From contig NZ_JAURYU010000017.1 of NCBI RefSeq assembly GCF_030653755.1, positions 1-64,000 of the forward strand: a stretch of 64,000 bases of DNA. The letters are read 5' to 3'. Under the pieces are notes generated by a model. It ran no database searches, was not told where the DNA came from, and worked only from the letters and a program-made list of their open reading frames with translations. The stretch is from Methylotenera sp. GTDB taxonomy: Bacteria; Pseudomonadota; Gammaproteobacteria; Burkholderiales; Methylophilaceae. This document shows, piece by piece, positions 25,817 through 34,195 of the stretch. The position numbers and the translations under genes are program-made. Within the stretch, counting starts at the first letter, position 1; each line of letters starts with the position of its first letter.

Positions 25817-28159
25817 ATGAATGAAGCCGAAACCCGCGCAGAACATATAGACCCGGCCCTTAGAGCCGCCGGCTGGGGCGTGGTAGATGGCAGTTATGTG
25901 AAGCGTGAACATATTACGTTGGGGCGTTTGCAAGGTGGTGGTAAGCGTAGTAAGCAAGAGATTGCTGATTACGTGTTGGTATATAAAAACCATAAGTTAG
26001 CAGTTATTGAAGCTAAAGCATGGGATAAACCTTATACCGAGGGCGTGGCACAGGCGAAAACCTACGCGCAAAAGCTGGGTAGCCGCTTTGCCTATGCCAC
26101 CAATGGGCAACGCATTTATGCCATTGATATGCACACGGGCAAAGAGGCGGATGTTGCTAAATACCCTAGCCCAGATGAGTTATGGGATTTAACCTTTGCC
26201 GAGCAAAACGCTTGGCGTGATAAGTTTGCTGAGATTCCGTTTGAAGATAAAGGCGGTTATTTTGGTGCGCGATATTATCAGCACAATGCAATTGAGGCGG
26301 TGCTTGAGGCGATTGCCAATAACCAACAGCGCATATTGCTCACGCTAGCGACTGGCACGGGCAAAACCTTTATTGCGTTTCAATTGGCTTGGAAGTTGTT
26401 TTATAGCCGCTGGAATTTAAGCCGTGAACTGGATGCAAACAAAACCCGCAGACCGCGCATTTTGTTTTTAGCTGATAGAAACGGCTTAGCCGATCAAGCC
26501 TTTAATGCGTTTTCGGCTTTTGATGAAGATGCCTTGGTGCGCATTGCGCCTGATGAAATCAGCAAAAAAGGCCGCGTACCCAAAAACGGCAATATCTTTT
26601 TTACCATTTTTCAAACCTTCATGAGTGGCACCGATGCCGAAGGCAACCCTGCGCCTAACTTTGGCGAATACCCGCCAGACTTTTTTGATTTCATTATCAT
26701 CGACGAGTGCCACCGTGGTGGCGCGAATGATGAAGGCAACTGGCGTGGTATTCTGGAGTATTTTTCACCTGCAGTGCAGCTTGGCTTAACCGCCACCCCC
26801 AAGCGTAAAGATAACGTAGATACTTATGCCTACTTTGGCGAGCCTGTTTATGTGTACTCACTTAAAGAAGGTATTAATGATGGTTTTTTAACGCCATTTA
26901 AAGTGAAGCAAATTGCCACGACCATGGATGAATATATCTATACGCCAGGTGATGGTGTAGTGGTGCAAGGTGAAGCTGAGCCTGGCAAGCTTTATAAGGA
27001 AAGTGATTTTAATCGCACGATTAAAATACCTGCGCGTGAGCAATATCGCGTAAAGCTGTTTATGGAATTAATTAACCAGCGTGAGAAAACCTTAGTGTTT
27101 TGCGCCTCACAAGAACATGCTCTAGAAATACGCGACTACATTAACCAGATTAAAACCAGTAAGCACCCTGACTATTGCGTGCGAGTAACCGCAGCTGATG
27201 GCGCGCTAGGAGATCAATATTTAAAAGCGTTTCAAGACAATGACAACGCGATTCCTACTATCCTCACCACTTCGCAAAAGCTTTCAACAGGGGTAGATGC
27301 ACGCAATGTGCGCAATATTGTACTCATGCGCGAAGTAAACAGCATGATTGAGTTTAAGCAGATTATAGGACGCGGTACGCGCTTATACGATGGCAAAGAT
27401 TACTTCACGATTTATGATTTTGTAAAAGCGCACCACCACTTTAGCGACCCTGAGTGGGATGGCGAACCTGATCCGATTGAGCCAACAGAACCAATCGAAA
27501 GTGTGGCCAAATCTAATAAAGTTGAACAACCAAAAGCATCTTACACACCAGAACCCAAACCAGAGAAGATACTGATTAAACTTTCAGATGGAAAAACGCG
27601 CCAAATTCAACACATGATGGCGACGAGTTTTTGGGGGGCTGATGGTAAACCTATGTCTACCGCACAATTCTTAGAAAGCTTATTTGGTGTATTACCTGAG
27701 TTCTTTAAAGACGAGGATGCGCTACGTGATATTTGGAGTAACCCGGAAACGCGTAAAAAATTGCTAGATGGTTTAAGTGAGAAAGGCTTTAATAAAGAAG
27801 TATTAGCAGAAATGCAGCGTATTGTAGATGCTGAAAATAGTGATTTATTTGATGTGCTGGCACATGTAGCTTTTGCTTGGCAACCACTGACACGTACTAA
27901 TAGAGCAAATAACGCTAAAGATGTAATCCACCAACATTTTGCTGATAAGCAATCTGCTTTTATTGATTTTGTTTTAGGTCAATATGTTAAACAAGGTGTA
28001 GAAGAGTTAAACCAAGAAAAACTTAAAGATTTGATAGGCCTTAAATATCAGTCTATTCACGATGCTACTTCAGAATTAGGTAATACTTCAGAAATTAGGC
28101 AGTTATTTGTAGGATTTCAAAAATACCTATATCAGTCCAATACTAACGCGAACCTCTAA
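25817..28159 (+). CDS. hsdR: Type I restriction enzyme subunit HsdR
   Basis: Translocase/nuclease subunit that pulls DNA past the complex and cleaves it. The PD-(D/E)xK nuclease is at the N-terminus (Asp51, ExK at 65-67 in VIEAKAW). SF2 helicase motifs follow: Walker A LATGTGKTF (Lys183), DECH in IIIDECHRGG, LGLTATP, and motif VI QIIGRGTRL. The C-terminal 200 residues match the EcoEI R C-terminal domain. 780 residues with no frame break suggests a functional enzyme. It is coupled to fic by a 5-bp gap. Confidence 0.95.
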   Translation: MNEAETRAEHIDPALRAAGWGVVDGSYVKREHITLGRLQGGGKRSKQEIADYVLVYKNHKLAVIEAKAWDKPYTEGVAQAKTYAQKLGSRFAYATNGQRIYAIDMHTGKEADVAKYPSPDELWDLTFAEQNAWRDKFAEIPFEDKGGYFGARYYQHNAIEAVLEAIANNQQRILLTLATGTGKTFIAFQLAWKLFYSRWNLSRELDANKTRRPRILFLADRNGLADQAFNAFSAFDEDALVRIAPDEISKKGRVPKNGNIFFTIFQTFMSGTDAEGNPAPNFGEYPPDFFDFIIIDECHRGGANDEGNWRGILEYFSPAVQLGLTATPKRKDNVDTYAYFGEPVYVYSLKEGINDGFLTPFKVKQIATTMDEYIYTPGDGVVVQGEAEPGKLYKESDFNRTIKIPAREQYRVKLFMELINQREKTLVFCASQEHALEIRDYINQIKTSKHPDYCVRVTAADGALGDQYLKAFQDNDNAIPTILTTSQKLSTGVDARNVRNIVLMREVNSMIEFKQIIGRGTRLYDGKDYFTIYDFVKAHHHFSDPEWDGEPDPIEPTEPIESVAKSNKVEQPKASYTPEPKPEKILIKLSDGKTRQIQHMMATSFWGADGKPMSTAQFLESLFGVLPEFFKDEDALRDIWSNPETRKKLLDGLSEKGFNKEVLAEMQRIVDAENSDLFDVLAHVAFAWQPLTRTNRANNAKDVIHQHFADKQSAFIDFVLGQYVKQGVEELNQEKLKDLIGLKYQSIHDATSELGNTSEIRQLFVGFQKYLYQSNTNANL

Positions 28160-28350
28160 GAATACTAAACACAGCAATTGTTGGATTACTTCACTTTGAC
28201 GTAAAAAATTATTTAGATTTTACAAACCTCTATAAATAAGGGTTCCAACGAAAAACCTTAGTTAACTACGCCTTGATTAGGATGCATCTTTCGTGAGGTT
28301 GGGTATTTTACTCACTTGAAATTAGTCCAGAATCTATAATAGCCAACACT

Positions 28351-28381
28351 AACCAATTATTTCATAATGAAACAATTGGTT
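28351..28381. repeat. 31-bp AT-rich palindrome
   Basis: AACCAATT at 28351-28358 pairs with AATTGGTT at 28374-28381, and TTTCAT pairs with ATGAAA inside it. One position mismatches and a single A sits at the centre. It could be an operator or a transposon scar. Confidence 0.7.
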
Positions 28382-28465
28382 AACTATATGAAATAATTCA
28401 TTAATCATTGCCTTTTAGTATACAAGCATATGTTGTTCAGCAATATATACTCTCTCAAAGTTTAG

Positions 28466-28496
28466 TAGCGCTTCCTTACAGAAGCGCTATTTTTTT
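28466..28496 (+). terminator. Rho-independent terminator, orphan
   Basis: Arms TAGCGCTTC (28466-28474) and GAAGCGCTA (28481-28489), loop CTTACA, then seven Ts. It lies 307 bp after hsdR, so it ends either a long hsd 3' UTR or an unannotated small RNA. Confidence 0.9.
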
Positions 28497-28859
28497 GTCT
28501 AGCAATTGCAGATATCCCTACTGATAAGTCTGCACTATGTCATTTCAGCGCAATTAAAAACTTAATGGCGCATTTACAATACTCATTGTTGGATTCTTAT
28601 TTATCAGGTTAATTAGACCAACGCTCGGAGGGTTTAATTAATATCCTCTTTGCATAGGTTAGACCTTTTGGTTGCATAATTTAAGAATACTAACTCACCG
28701 TTTTATGATAATAATTACCCCTACCCCTTTCAACGTAAGACAAACACCTACAAAACAAATAGACGACCGCCCATTGGTTGAATCAGCCTAAAGAGTTACA
28801 TTTCACCAAGCCAATAGACACACGGTTTTTTTAATAGAAACAACGAATTAGGAAGCAAA

Positions 28860-29177
28860 ATGAATGTAAAGGATATGATGTCTGAAATTAAGGACGCAAA
28901 TCTCAACTATTTGATGATGGCAAAGCAACTCATCAGCTCAGATAAAGCGACCGCGATGTTCCTTTTAGGCATCAGTAAAGAGATTGCCGATTTGCTGGAA
29001 AGCCTAAGCAATATGCAGGTTGTGAAGCTGAGCAGCACCAATATGATGCTGACGCGTTTCCGATTTGATGACAGCGCAGTGCTGGGCATGCTGACCAACT
29101 ATTCAAAAGATCGCGATCAGGCGCATTTACACACATCTGTTCTGCTGGCTAGTCAATCGGCTGAGCAAATTTCCTAG
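28860..29177 (+). CDS. flhD: Flagellar transcriptional regulator FlhD
   Basis: 105 residues that align along most of E. coli FlhD: IKDANLNYLMMAKQLISSDKATAMFLLGIS, VVKLSSTNMMLTRFRFDD and LHTSVLLASQ. FlhD normally binds FlhC as FlhD4C2 to activate class II flagellar operons. No flhC follows; flhF starts 12 bp downstream. Either flhC is elsewhere in the genome or FlhD works without it. Identification is firm; target genes are not visible. Confidence 0.9.
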   Translation: MNVKDMMSEIKDANLNYLMMAKQLISSDKATAMFLLGISKEIADLLESLSNMQVVKLSSTNMMLTRFRFDDSAVLGMLTNYSKDRDQAHLHTSVLLASQSAEQIS

Positions 29178-29189
29178 TTAGAATTTAGT

Positions 29190-30536
29190 ATGAATATTAA
29201 GCAATTTTTTGGCGTTAACTCTCGCGATGCACTTAAACAAGTGCGTATGGAGCTGGGCGAAGATGCCATTATTTTATCTAACCGTGCCGTAGAGGGCGGA
29301 AATAGAATCACTGCGTTGAAGGAAGAAGACTTAGATGCGATTGTTGATAATGCAGCTATGATGGAGGCATCATATCGCAACCATACAGAAGGTTTTGGTG
29401 AAGATAGCCCATCTGCGTTAATCTCTGTGATTAATAAAAAAATTGAAGGTTTTCATACTAACCAAGCACAGCAATTTGCACCGAGCATGATGGAGCCAGA
29501 GGCTCCAGTAGCGCAAATACAAGCTGCCCCAGATACATTTATGCAGGCGTCTATGTTAGATGCTAGCCAAAAGATGACTGAGATTTTAAACGAGATGCGC
29601 AGTATGCGTGACGTGTTTGAATCACAGCTTACCACCATTGCCTGGAGCAATGTGCAACAGCAGTACCCAACAAAAACACGAATAATGAATATATTGCTGT
29701 CATCAGGTTTTAGTGCAGCATTAGCGAGAATGTTATCGGAAAAACTACCAGCAAATCTTGATGAAGCAAAAGCATTGGCTTGGGTTAAATCTATTTTGGG
29801 TAAGAATCTGGATAGTATTCCAAATGAAATTGGCATGTTAGACCAAGGTGGCATCTTTGCATTAATCGGCCCTACTGGCGTTGGCAAAACAACCACAACC
29901 GCTAAGCTTGCCGCGCGCTATGTGATGAAGCACGGCACAGAAAGCTTAGGCTTAATTACCACCGATGCGTATCGTATCGGCGGTCATGAACAATTAAGAA
30001 TATACGGTAAAATTCTTGGCGTAATGGTGCATGCTGTTAAAGATGAAGCTGACCTTAAAATTGCTTTAAACGAGCTAAAAAACAAACGTACCATTTTAAT
30101 TGATACGGTCGGTGTGAGTCAGCGCGACACGATGGTAACTGAGCAAATTGCCATGTTATCAAACACTAACTCTCGCATTAAAAAGCTGTTATGCCTCAAC
30201 GCGACTAGCACTGGTGAAACATTGACCGATGTGATTAGAGCTTACAAAGGCAAAGGGCTGGATGGTACGATCATCACCAAGCTTGATGAGGCGGTCACGA
30301 TTGGTGGTGTGCTAGACGTTATTATCAGAGGCAAATTAAAGCTTTATTACTTAGCTAATGGTCAACGTGTGCCTGAAGATATTCATCTTGCAAATAAGAG
30401 CTACCTGATTCAAAAAGCTTTAAAAATTGGTGCGGATGGTCGCTCATTACAGTTCAAAAATGAAGAACTGCCTTTTATCATGGGCAATACCAGACAATCT
30501 GTAAATACTTTATCTACAGAGACTAGCCGTGGTTAG
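29190..30536 (+). CDS. flhF: Flagellar biosynthesis GTPase FlhF
   Basis: SRP-family GTPase that sets flagellar position and number at the pole. The N-terminal B domain (MNIKQFFGVNSRDALKQVRMELGEDAIILSNR) is followed by a variable linker and the NG GTPase: G1 IGPTGVGKTTTTAKLA (about residues 226-241), G2 region ITTDAYRIGGHEQLRIYGKIL, G3 DTVGVSQRD (usual DTAG has become DTVG) and G4 TKLDEA. 448 residues is normal. It is co-transcribed with flhD and overlaps the next gene by 8 bp. No flhA precedes it, which is unusual. Confidence 0.95.
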   Translation: MNIKQFFGVNSRDALKQVRMELGEDAIILSNRAVEGGNRITALKEEDLDAIVDNAAMMEASYRNHTEGFGEDSPSALISVINKKIEGFHTNQAQQFAPSMMEPEAPVAQIQAAPDTFMQASMLDASQKMTEILNEMRSMRDVFESQLTTIAWSNVQQQYPTKTRIMNILLSSGFSAALARMLSEKLPANLDEAKALAWVKSILGKNLDSIPNEIGMLDQGGIFALIGPTGVGKTTTTAKLAARYVMKHGTESLGLITTDAYRIGGHEQLRIYGKILGVMVHAVKDEADLKIALNELKNKRTILIDTVGVSQRDTMVTEQIAMLSNTNSRIKKLLCLNATSTGETLTDVIRAYKGKGLDGTIITKLDEAVTIGGVLDVIIRGKLKLYYLANGQRVPEDIHLANKSYLIQKALKIGADGRSLQFKNEELPFIMGNTRQSVNTLSTETSRG

Positions 30537-31362
30537 TTTTAAGAATGACCAAGCGGCAGGCTTACGCCGCATTATGGCTGCGCCAAAACCACGTGTAGTG
30601 TCTATTATTTCAGCCTCTGCTACGGATCAATCACGCATGATGATTAACCTAGCTGCGTCTATCCGCGCACAAGGCAACGATGTGCTGATTGTGCACGCAT
30701 CAAGCGGCACGCGTGAGGCTAGCTATGAAGTTGATAAAACACCGACTTTATTTGAAGTTGCAAAAACATCTGCATCATTCTCAGTAGCGATTAAAACCAC
30801 TAAGCAAGAGCTTACAGTCGCCAAATTATTACCAAAAAATCAGGTAAGCACCCCGCTTAATAACGATGCAGGGCAAGTATTGAACCAACTATTTGATGAG
30901 CTAGTACTGCAATACGAAATTGTATTGGTAGATGCAACATTAAATAGCGATGATTTATTGCCATTAAAAACACTCAATGACAGCGATATTCTGATTCAGC
31001 TCACACGAGATCCAGAATCTATTAAAGATGCATACACCCTCATTAAACGCATTTGCAGCCAACTTGGCCGACGCTCATTTGGCATTATTGTAGATGATGC
31101 CAATGATGCACAAGCTGAAGTAGTATTTAAGAACATTTCGCAAGTTGCTAAACGTTTTATGCAAATCGAATTGGAGTTTTTTGGTGCAATTCCAGCCGAT
31201 GTTCATTTAGGTAAAGCCGCAAAACTCGGCCGCCCTATTATCGATGCATTTCCGCTTACACCAGCTTCAAATGCATTTAAACAAATTGCTCAACGCTTAA
31301 ACAGCAAAAGCCCACGGCTCTCAGATATAGACATGCTGCATAGTAGCGGCGCTATGATTTAG
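30529..31362 (+). CDS. FlhG/MinD-like flagellar number regulator with degenerate P-loop
   Basis: 277 residues with the overall MinD/FlhG pattern (VVSIISASATDQSRMMINLAASIRAQGNDVLIV near residue 23; YEIVLVDATLNSDDLLPLKTLNDSDILIQLTRDPESIKDAYTLIKRI; C-terminal FFGAIPADVHLGKAAKLGRPI). At the position of the deviant Walker A (xKGGxGKT), residues 30-36 read SATDQSR, so both the signature lysine and the P-loop lysine are absent. ATP hydrolysis and ATP-driven dimerisation are therefore doubtful. It starts at GTG inside flhF (8-bp overlap). Position and fold support an FlhG role, perhaps as a pseudo-ATPase. Confidence 0.8.
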   Translation: MVSFKNDQAAGLRRIMAAPKPRVVSIISASATDQSRMMINLAASIRAQGNDVLIVHASSGTREASYEVDKTPTLFEVAKTSASFSVAIKTTKQELTVAKLLPKNQVSTPLNNDAGQVLNQLFDELVLQYEIVLVDATLNSDDLLPLKTLNDSDILIQLTRDPESIKDAYTLIKRICSQLGRRSFGIIVDDANDAQAEVVFKNISQVAKRFMQIELEFFGAIPADVHLGKAAKLGRPIIDAFPLTPASNAFKQIAQRLNSKSPRLSDIDMLHSSGAMI

Positions 31363-31386
31363 AAGTTTTAACCAAATTTACAAAAT

Positions 31387-31418
31387 AAAAGTGGCTCCTA
31401 TTAAATGGAGTCACTTTT
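31387..31418. terminator. Terminator shared by flhG and the BLUF gene
   Basis: Arms AAAAGTGGCTCC (31387-31398) and GGAGTCACTTTT (31407-31418), one G-T pair, 8-nt loop. A-run and T-run on opposite sides allow action on both converging transcripts. Confidence 0.8.
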
Positions 31419-31454
31419 CATTCACCACCTTATTCGTACGGCATGACAAAAAGT

Positions 31455-31871
31455 CTATTGGTCTTTTTTAGCACTATTTAATCTTCGTAAAAAATCACGC
31501 ATGGTTTCCCTAAAGCTCTCGGGGGCTATCGTTTCTGCTGCTCTTGAATTTAAGTCAAATATTTTTTGAAGGGCGACTGGTTCACATTGAATCGTACCCA
31601 TTGACCAATCAGCAAACATTCTTTTATCAGTATATGAAATATAAATAATCTTACTGAGACTATTACGTGGGTCCTCACAAATAGTGACATACTTTTTAAG
31701 CACAGCAAGCTCAGGCCCCTCTAATACTTGCATAAACAAATGACCGCCGTACACTAATACACCAGTGATGTCCGCATCAAGATTGTTTTTACGAGACTGC
31801 TCTAAAATATTAGTAATATCCTGCTCAGTAATATCATGTGCAGCCTGACTGCTATATAACAACCTAATCAT
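31455..31871 (-). CDS. BLUF-domain blue-light sensor
   Basis: 138 residues, essentially a stand-alone BLUF (FAD-binding) photoreceptor. The key photochemical residues are visible: Tyr in IRLLYSSQA (residue 6), Asn in EQSRKNNLDADITGVLVY, Gln in GHLFMQVLEG, and a Trp/Met pair in MFADWSMG. There is no output domain, so it must act through a partner, as short BLUF proteins do. It converges on the flhD-flhF-flhG operon, which makes light control of motility a reasonable but untested guess. Confidence 0.92.
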   Translation of the reverse strand: MIRLLYSSQAAHDITEQDITNILEQSRKNNLDADITGVLVYGGHLFMQVLEGPELAVLKKYVTICEDPRNSLSKIIYISYTDKRMFADWSMGTIQCEPVALQKIFDLNSRAAETIAPESFRETMRDFLRRLNSAKKDQ

Positions 31872-32170
31872 AAAATAACACTTAATCTATTACTACTTGT
31901 ATCGACCATATTTGGAATGCACCCCTACTAATTTCTTATCAGTTTAAGCACGGATATGACCCACCAACCTAGCGCCAAGTTCGTCAACACTCATCATTCA
32001 AGCCAATACTCAGCAGGTAGCATTTATAATGATTAACATTCGAAGCCCATTAGTTTTGCACTATCTCGGCTCATAACGAAATTATTCCATATATAAATTG
32101 TCAACAGAACACTCCACTGCAACGTTAGTTAACCCAGCAGTTACTTTTTAGTCATGAAAAAGGAAGAATT

Positions 32171-32461
32171 ATGAAAATTACACAGATTCTATTAACGAGC
32201 ACCTTATTATTTGGCTTAGTCCAAGCCGCGCATGCCGATCATCATGGAGGCGAAGAAGATAAGCAGAGTTGCCACAAGGCAGACACTAACAGTGATGGCA
32301 CAATTTCGCGTGATGAATTTATGGCTAAGCATCAGGCACGTGCTGAAAAAATGTTTACTAAACTAGATAAAAATAAAGACGGCAAAATTGATGTGGATGA
32401 ACATAAGGCCGCGCATGAGGGTGCAGGTCATCGCCACTCTAAAGACGAGAAAAAACCTTAA
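32171..32461 (+). CDS. Small periplasmic EF-hand protein
   Basis: 96 residues with a signal peptide cleaved near HADHH (residue 22) and two canonical EF-hand loops, DTNSDGTISRDEF and DKNKDGKIDVDEH. The first loop is preceded by a Cys. The C-terminus is His- and Lys-rich (HEGAGHRHSKDEKK), and the region after the signal peptide is also His-rich, so it may bind transition metals as well as calcium. It has a clear Shine-Dalgarno (AAGGAAG). The function is unknown; it is monocistronic. Confidence 0.88.
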   Translation: MKITQILLTSTLLFGLVQAAHADHHGGEEDKQSCHKADTNSDGTISRDEFMAKHQARAEKMFTKLDKNKDGKIDVDEHKAAHEGAGHRHSKDEKKP

Positions 32462-32550
32462 TATCAATAGCATCAACCTGCATGTAAAAGGCTATGAGAT
32501 GCTGAGTCCTCTACACTTTTCATCATTGATGATTCAGCATCTACTTATTA

Positions 32551-33681
32551 TCAGTTGCCTTTAGATTTAAATGGCGCACGCTCATCAAGCTCATTTGTAT
32601 ATGCGGCAAGTCCTTTAGACTCTTGCGCTACAAACTCTTGAATAGCAACAGCAAAGTCTGGGTTCTCAATTTTATGAAAAGAACTAGTGGATCTAGCTTT
32701 AAATCCACGCGCTAGCTTATGCTCGCCTTGTGCACCACCTTCAAAATACTCAATTTTCTCATCAATACAAAATGCTTGTGCTTGATAATAACAAAGCTCA
32801 AAGTGTAAATTGGGAACATATTGCACGGATCCCCAGTAGCGCCCATATAGCGTAGTTTTATCATAAATATTTAAAGCTGCTGCGACTGGTTGCTCACCCA
32901 AGTAAGCCATCATCAACAAAATATTCTGCGGCATATTTTTACCGATAATTTGGAAAAATTCTCGTGTTAGATATGGTGAAGATCGATGTTCAAAGTAGGT
33001 ATTTTCATAACACTGATAAAAGAAATCCCACTGTTCAGTGGTGATTTCAGCGCCTTTAATTGACCGACACACCACACCTGAAGCAGCCACTTTTTTTCGT
33101 TCTTGCCGAATTTTTTTACGCTTATCGTGGCTTAATTGATTCAGAAAATCATCAAAATCCGAGTAATGCTGATTCTGCCAGCGGAACTGTACGCCATGTC
33201 GCTGCAGCCAGCCAGCTTCTTTAAACGACTGTGCAGAATCATCATCTGGAAACAACACATGTGCCGATGACATTTTATTTTTCCGCATTATTTGCGACAA
33301 GGCATTGATCAACAGCACCTTCGAATCCGTGGACTTTGTGAGAAGGCGTGCGCTAGTGATTGGTGTAAATGGAATAGATGAAACAAGCTTAGGATAATAT
33401 GACAAACCACTACGCTCATAAGTTTCAGCCCATGTCCAATCAAACACATATTCACCATAAGAATGATGTTTTATATAGAGTGGCATGGCCCCTATTAATT
33501 GCGCATCGTCATACAACAACAACGGACAAGGTTGCCATCCAGTCCCTACACCTACAGAATTTGAGATTTCTAGAGCGCTTAAAAAAGCATGGCTCAGCAA
33601 CGGCATATCACCGACTAAAGCATCCCATGCCTCAACAGGAAGTTGAGCAATACCGTCTACAACTTCTAGCCTTAACGCCAT
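32551..33681 (-). CDS. FemAB-like/DUF482 GNAT-fold acyltransferase
   Basis: 376 residues resembling the peptidogalycan biosynthesis/recognition family (FemAB_like, DUF482). Typical blocks are GDMPLLSHAFLSALE with LIGAMPLYIKHHSYGEYVFDWTWAETY; an acceptor segment DFLNQLSHDKRKKIRQERKKV; and AALNIYDKTTLYGRYWGSVQYVPNLHFELCYYQAQAFCIDEKIEYFEGGAQGEHKLARGF. The last block is the strongest family marker. It could add an acyl or aminoacyl group to an envelope precursor, but the substrate is unknown. Transcribed alone. Confidence 0.85.
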   Translation of the reverse strand: MALRLEVVDGIAQLPVEAWDALVGDMPLLSHAFLSALEISNSVGVGTGWQPCPLLLYDDAQLIGAMPLYIKHHSYGEYVFDWTWAETYERSGLSYYPKLVSSIPFTPITSARLLTKSTDSKVLLINALSQIMRKNKMSSAHVLFPDDDSAQSFKEAGWLQRHGVQFRWQNQHYSDFDDFLNQLSHDKRKKIRQERKKVAASGVVCRSIKGAEITTEQWDFFYQCYENTYFEHRSSPYLTREFFQIIGKNMPQNILLMMAYLGEQPVAAALNIYDKTTLYGRYWGSVQYVPNLHFELCYYQAQAFCIDEKIEYFEGGAQGEHKLARGFKARSTSSFHKIENPDFAVAIQEFVAQESKGLAAYTNELDERAPFKSKGN

Positions 33682-33743
33682 ATATAAGCACCAAATTGAT
33701 TTATGCCTAATTATGCATGAATCAATAGAGCAAAAGTATAGAT

Positions 33744-34112
33744 ACTAAGGAAATGTGGAATAATTGCCTGCGCGCGCAACTTGCTGCGTTGCGCAGTTTT
33801 TTGGTTTCGACCGCCACTTTCAGTGGCTTAACATCGGCTGGTGAATTAGCCTACACCGCAACCAAAGGTTTTAGCAACCTCGCTGCATATCGCAGATTAT
33901 CTCGCATTCTTCGTTCCTTGCGTCTTTGGCGTGTGAATAATGCGCTTCAGCGCATATATTATATGGGCAAGCTAAATCAGCTGGCATATTTCACTGACAA
34001 GCCAAAAATGCTCGCTTAACGCATATATTACACGGACACGCTCTTAACGGTTACATTTTATCTCGCTCGGTGACTTGCTCCGCGCCTCTCGAACTTTAAA
34101 AACTAAGGAAAT
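33744..34112. other. Candidate insertion with 11-bp flanking direct repeats
   Basis: ACTAAGGAAAT occurs at 33744-33754 and 34102-34112, bracketing 347 bp with a texture unlike the flanking AT-rich DNA. It contains several small perfect inverted repeats (CTGCG/CGCAG, GCCACT/AGTGGC, GCGCTTCAGCGC) and an internal direct repeat around GCGCATATATTA (33950s and 34020). An open frame of 88 codons (33753-34019) begins just after an AAGGA but has no recognisable domain and is not called as a gene. A non-autonomous element is one reading. No transposase or clear terminal inverted repeat was found. Confidence 0.4.
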
Positions 34113-34195
34113 AATGATGATAGTGATGTCAGTTAAATCAACATAATCACTAATTGAATTGCAGTTGCGTTAGCGTATTGACTATTATGGATGCT

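Larger units (their letters stand above)
28160..28859. other. 700-bp AT-rich intergenic region between hsdR and flhD
   Basis: No protein gene was seen on either strand. It contains a 31-bp near-perfect palindrome (28351-28381) and an isolated Rho-independent terminator (28466-28496), about 300 bp after hsdR. A small RNA ending at that terminator is possible but no convincing promoter was found. The last 350 bp should hold the flhD promoter; the ribosome site is TAGGAAG just before the start. Confidence 0.55.

Noticed and set aside
21314-28500. tRNA-Met as attachment site for the R-M island
   Set aside because: The hsd genes start just after the tRNA, but no duplicate of the tRNA 3' end was found downstream of hsdR and there is no integrase gene, so an integrative island is not supported.
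29453-29896. 147-codon minus-strand frame inside flhF
   Set aside because: Opposite the FlhF linker and P-loop; no ribosome site or recognisable domain.
33753-34019. 88-codon frame as a gene
   Set aside because: It has an AAGGA before the ATG but no recognisable domain, and it lies across many small inverted repeats; kept only as part of the candidate insertion.
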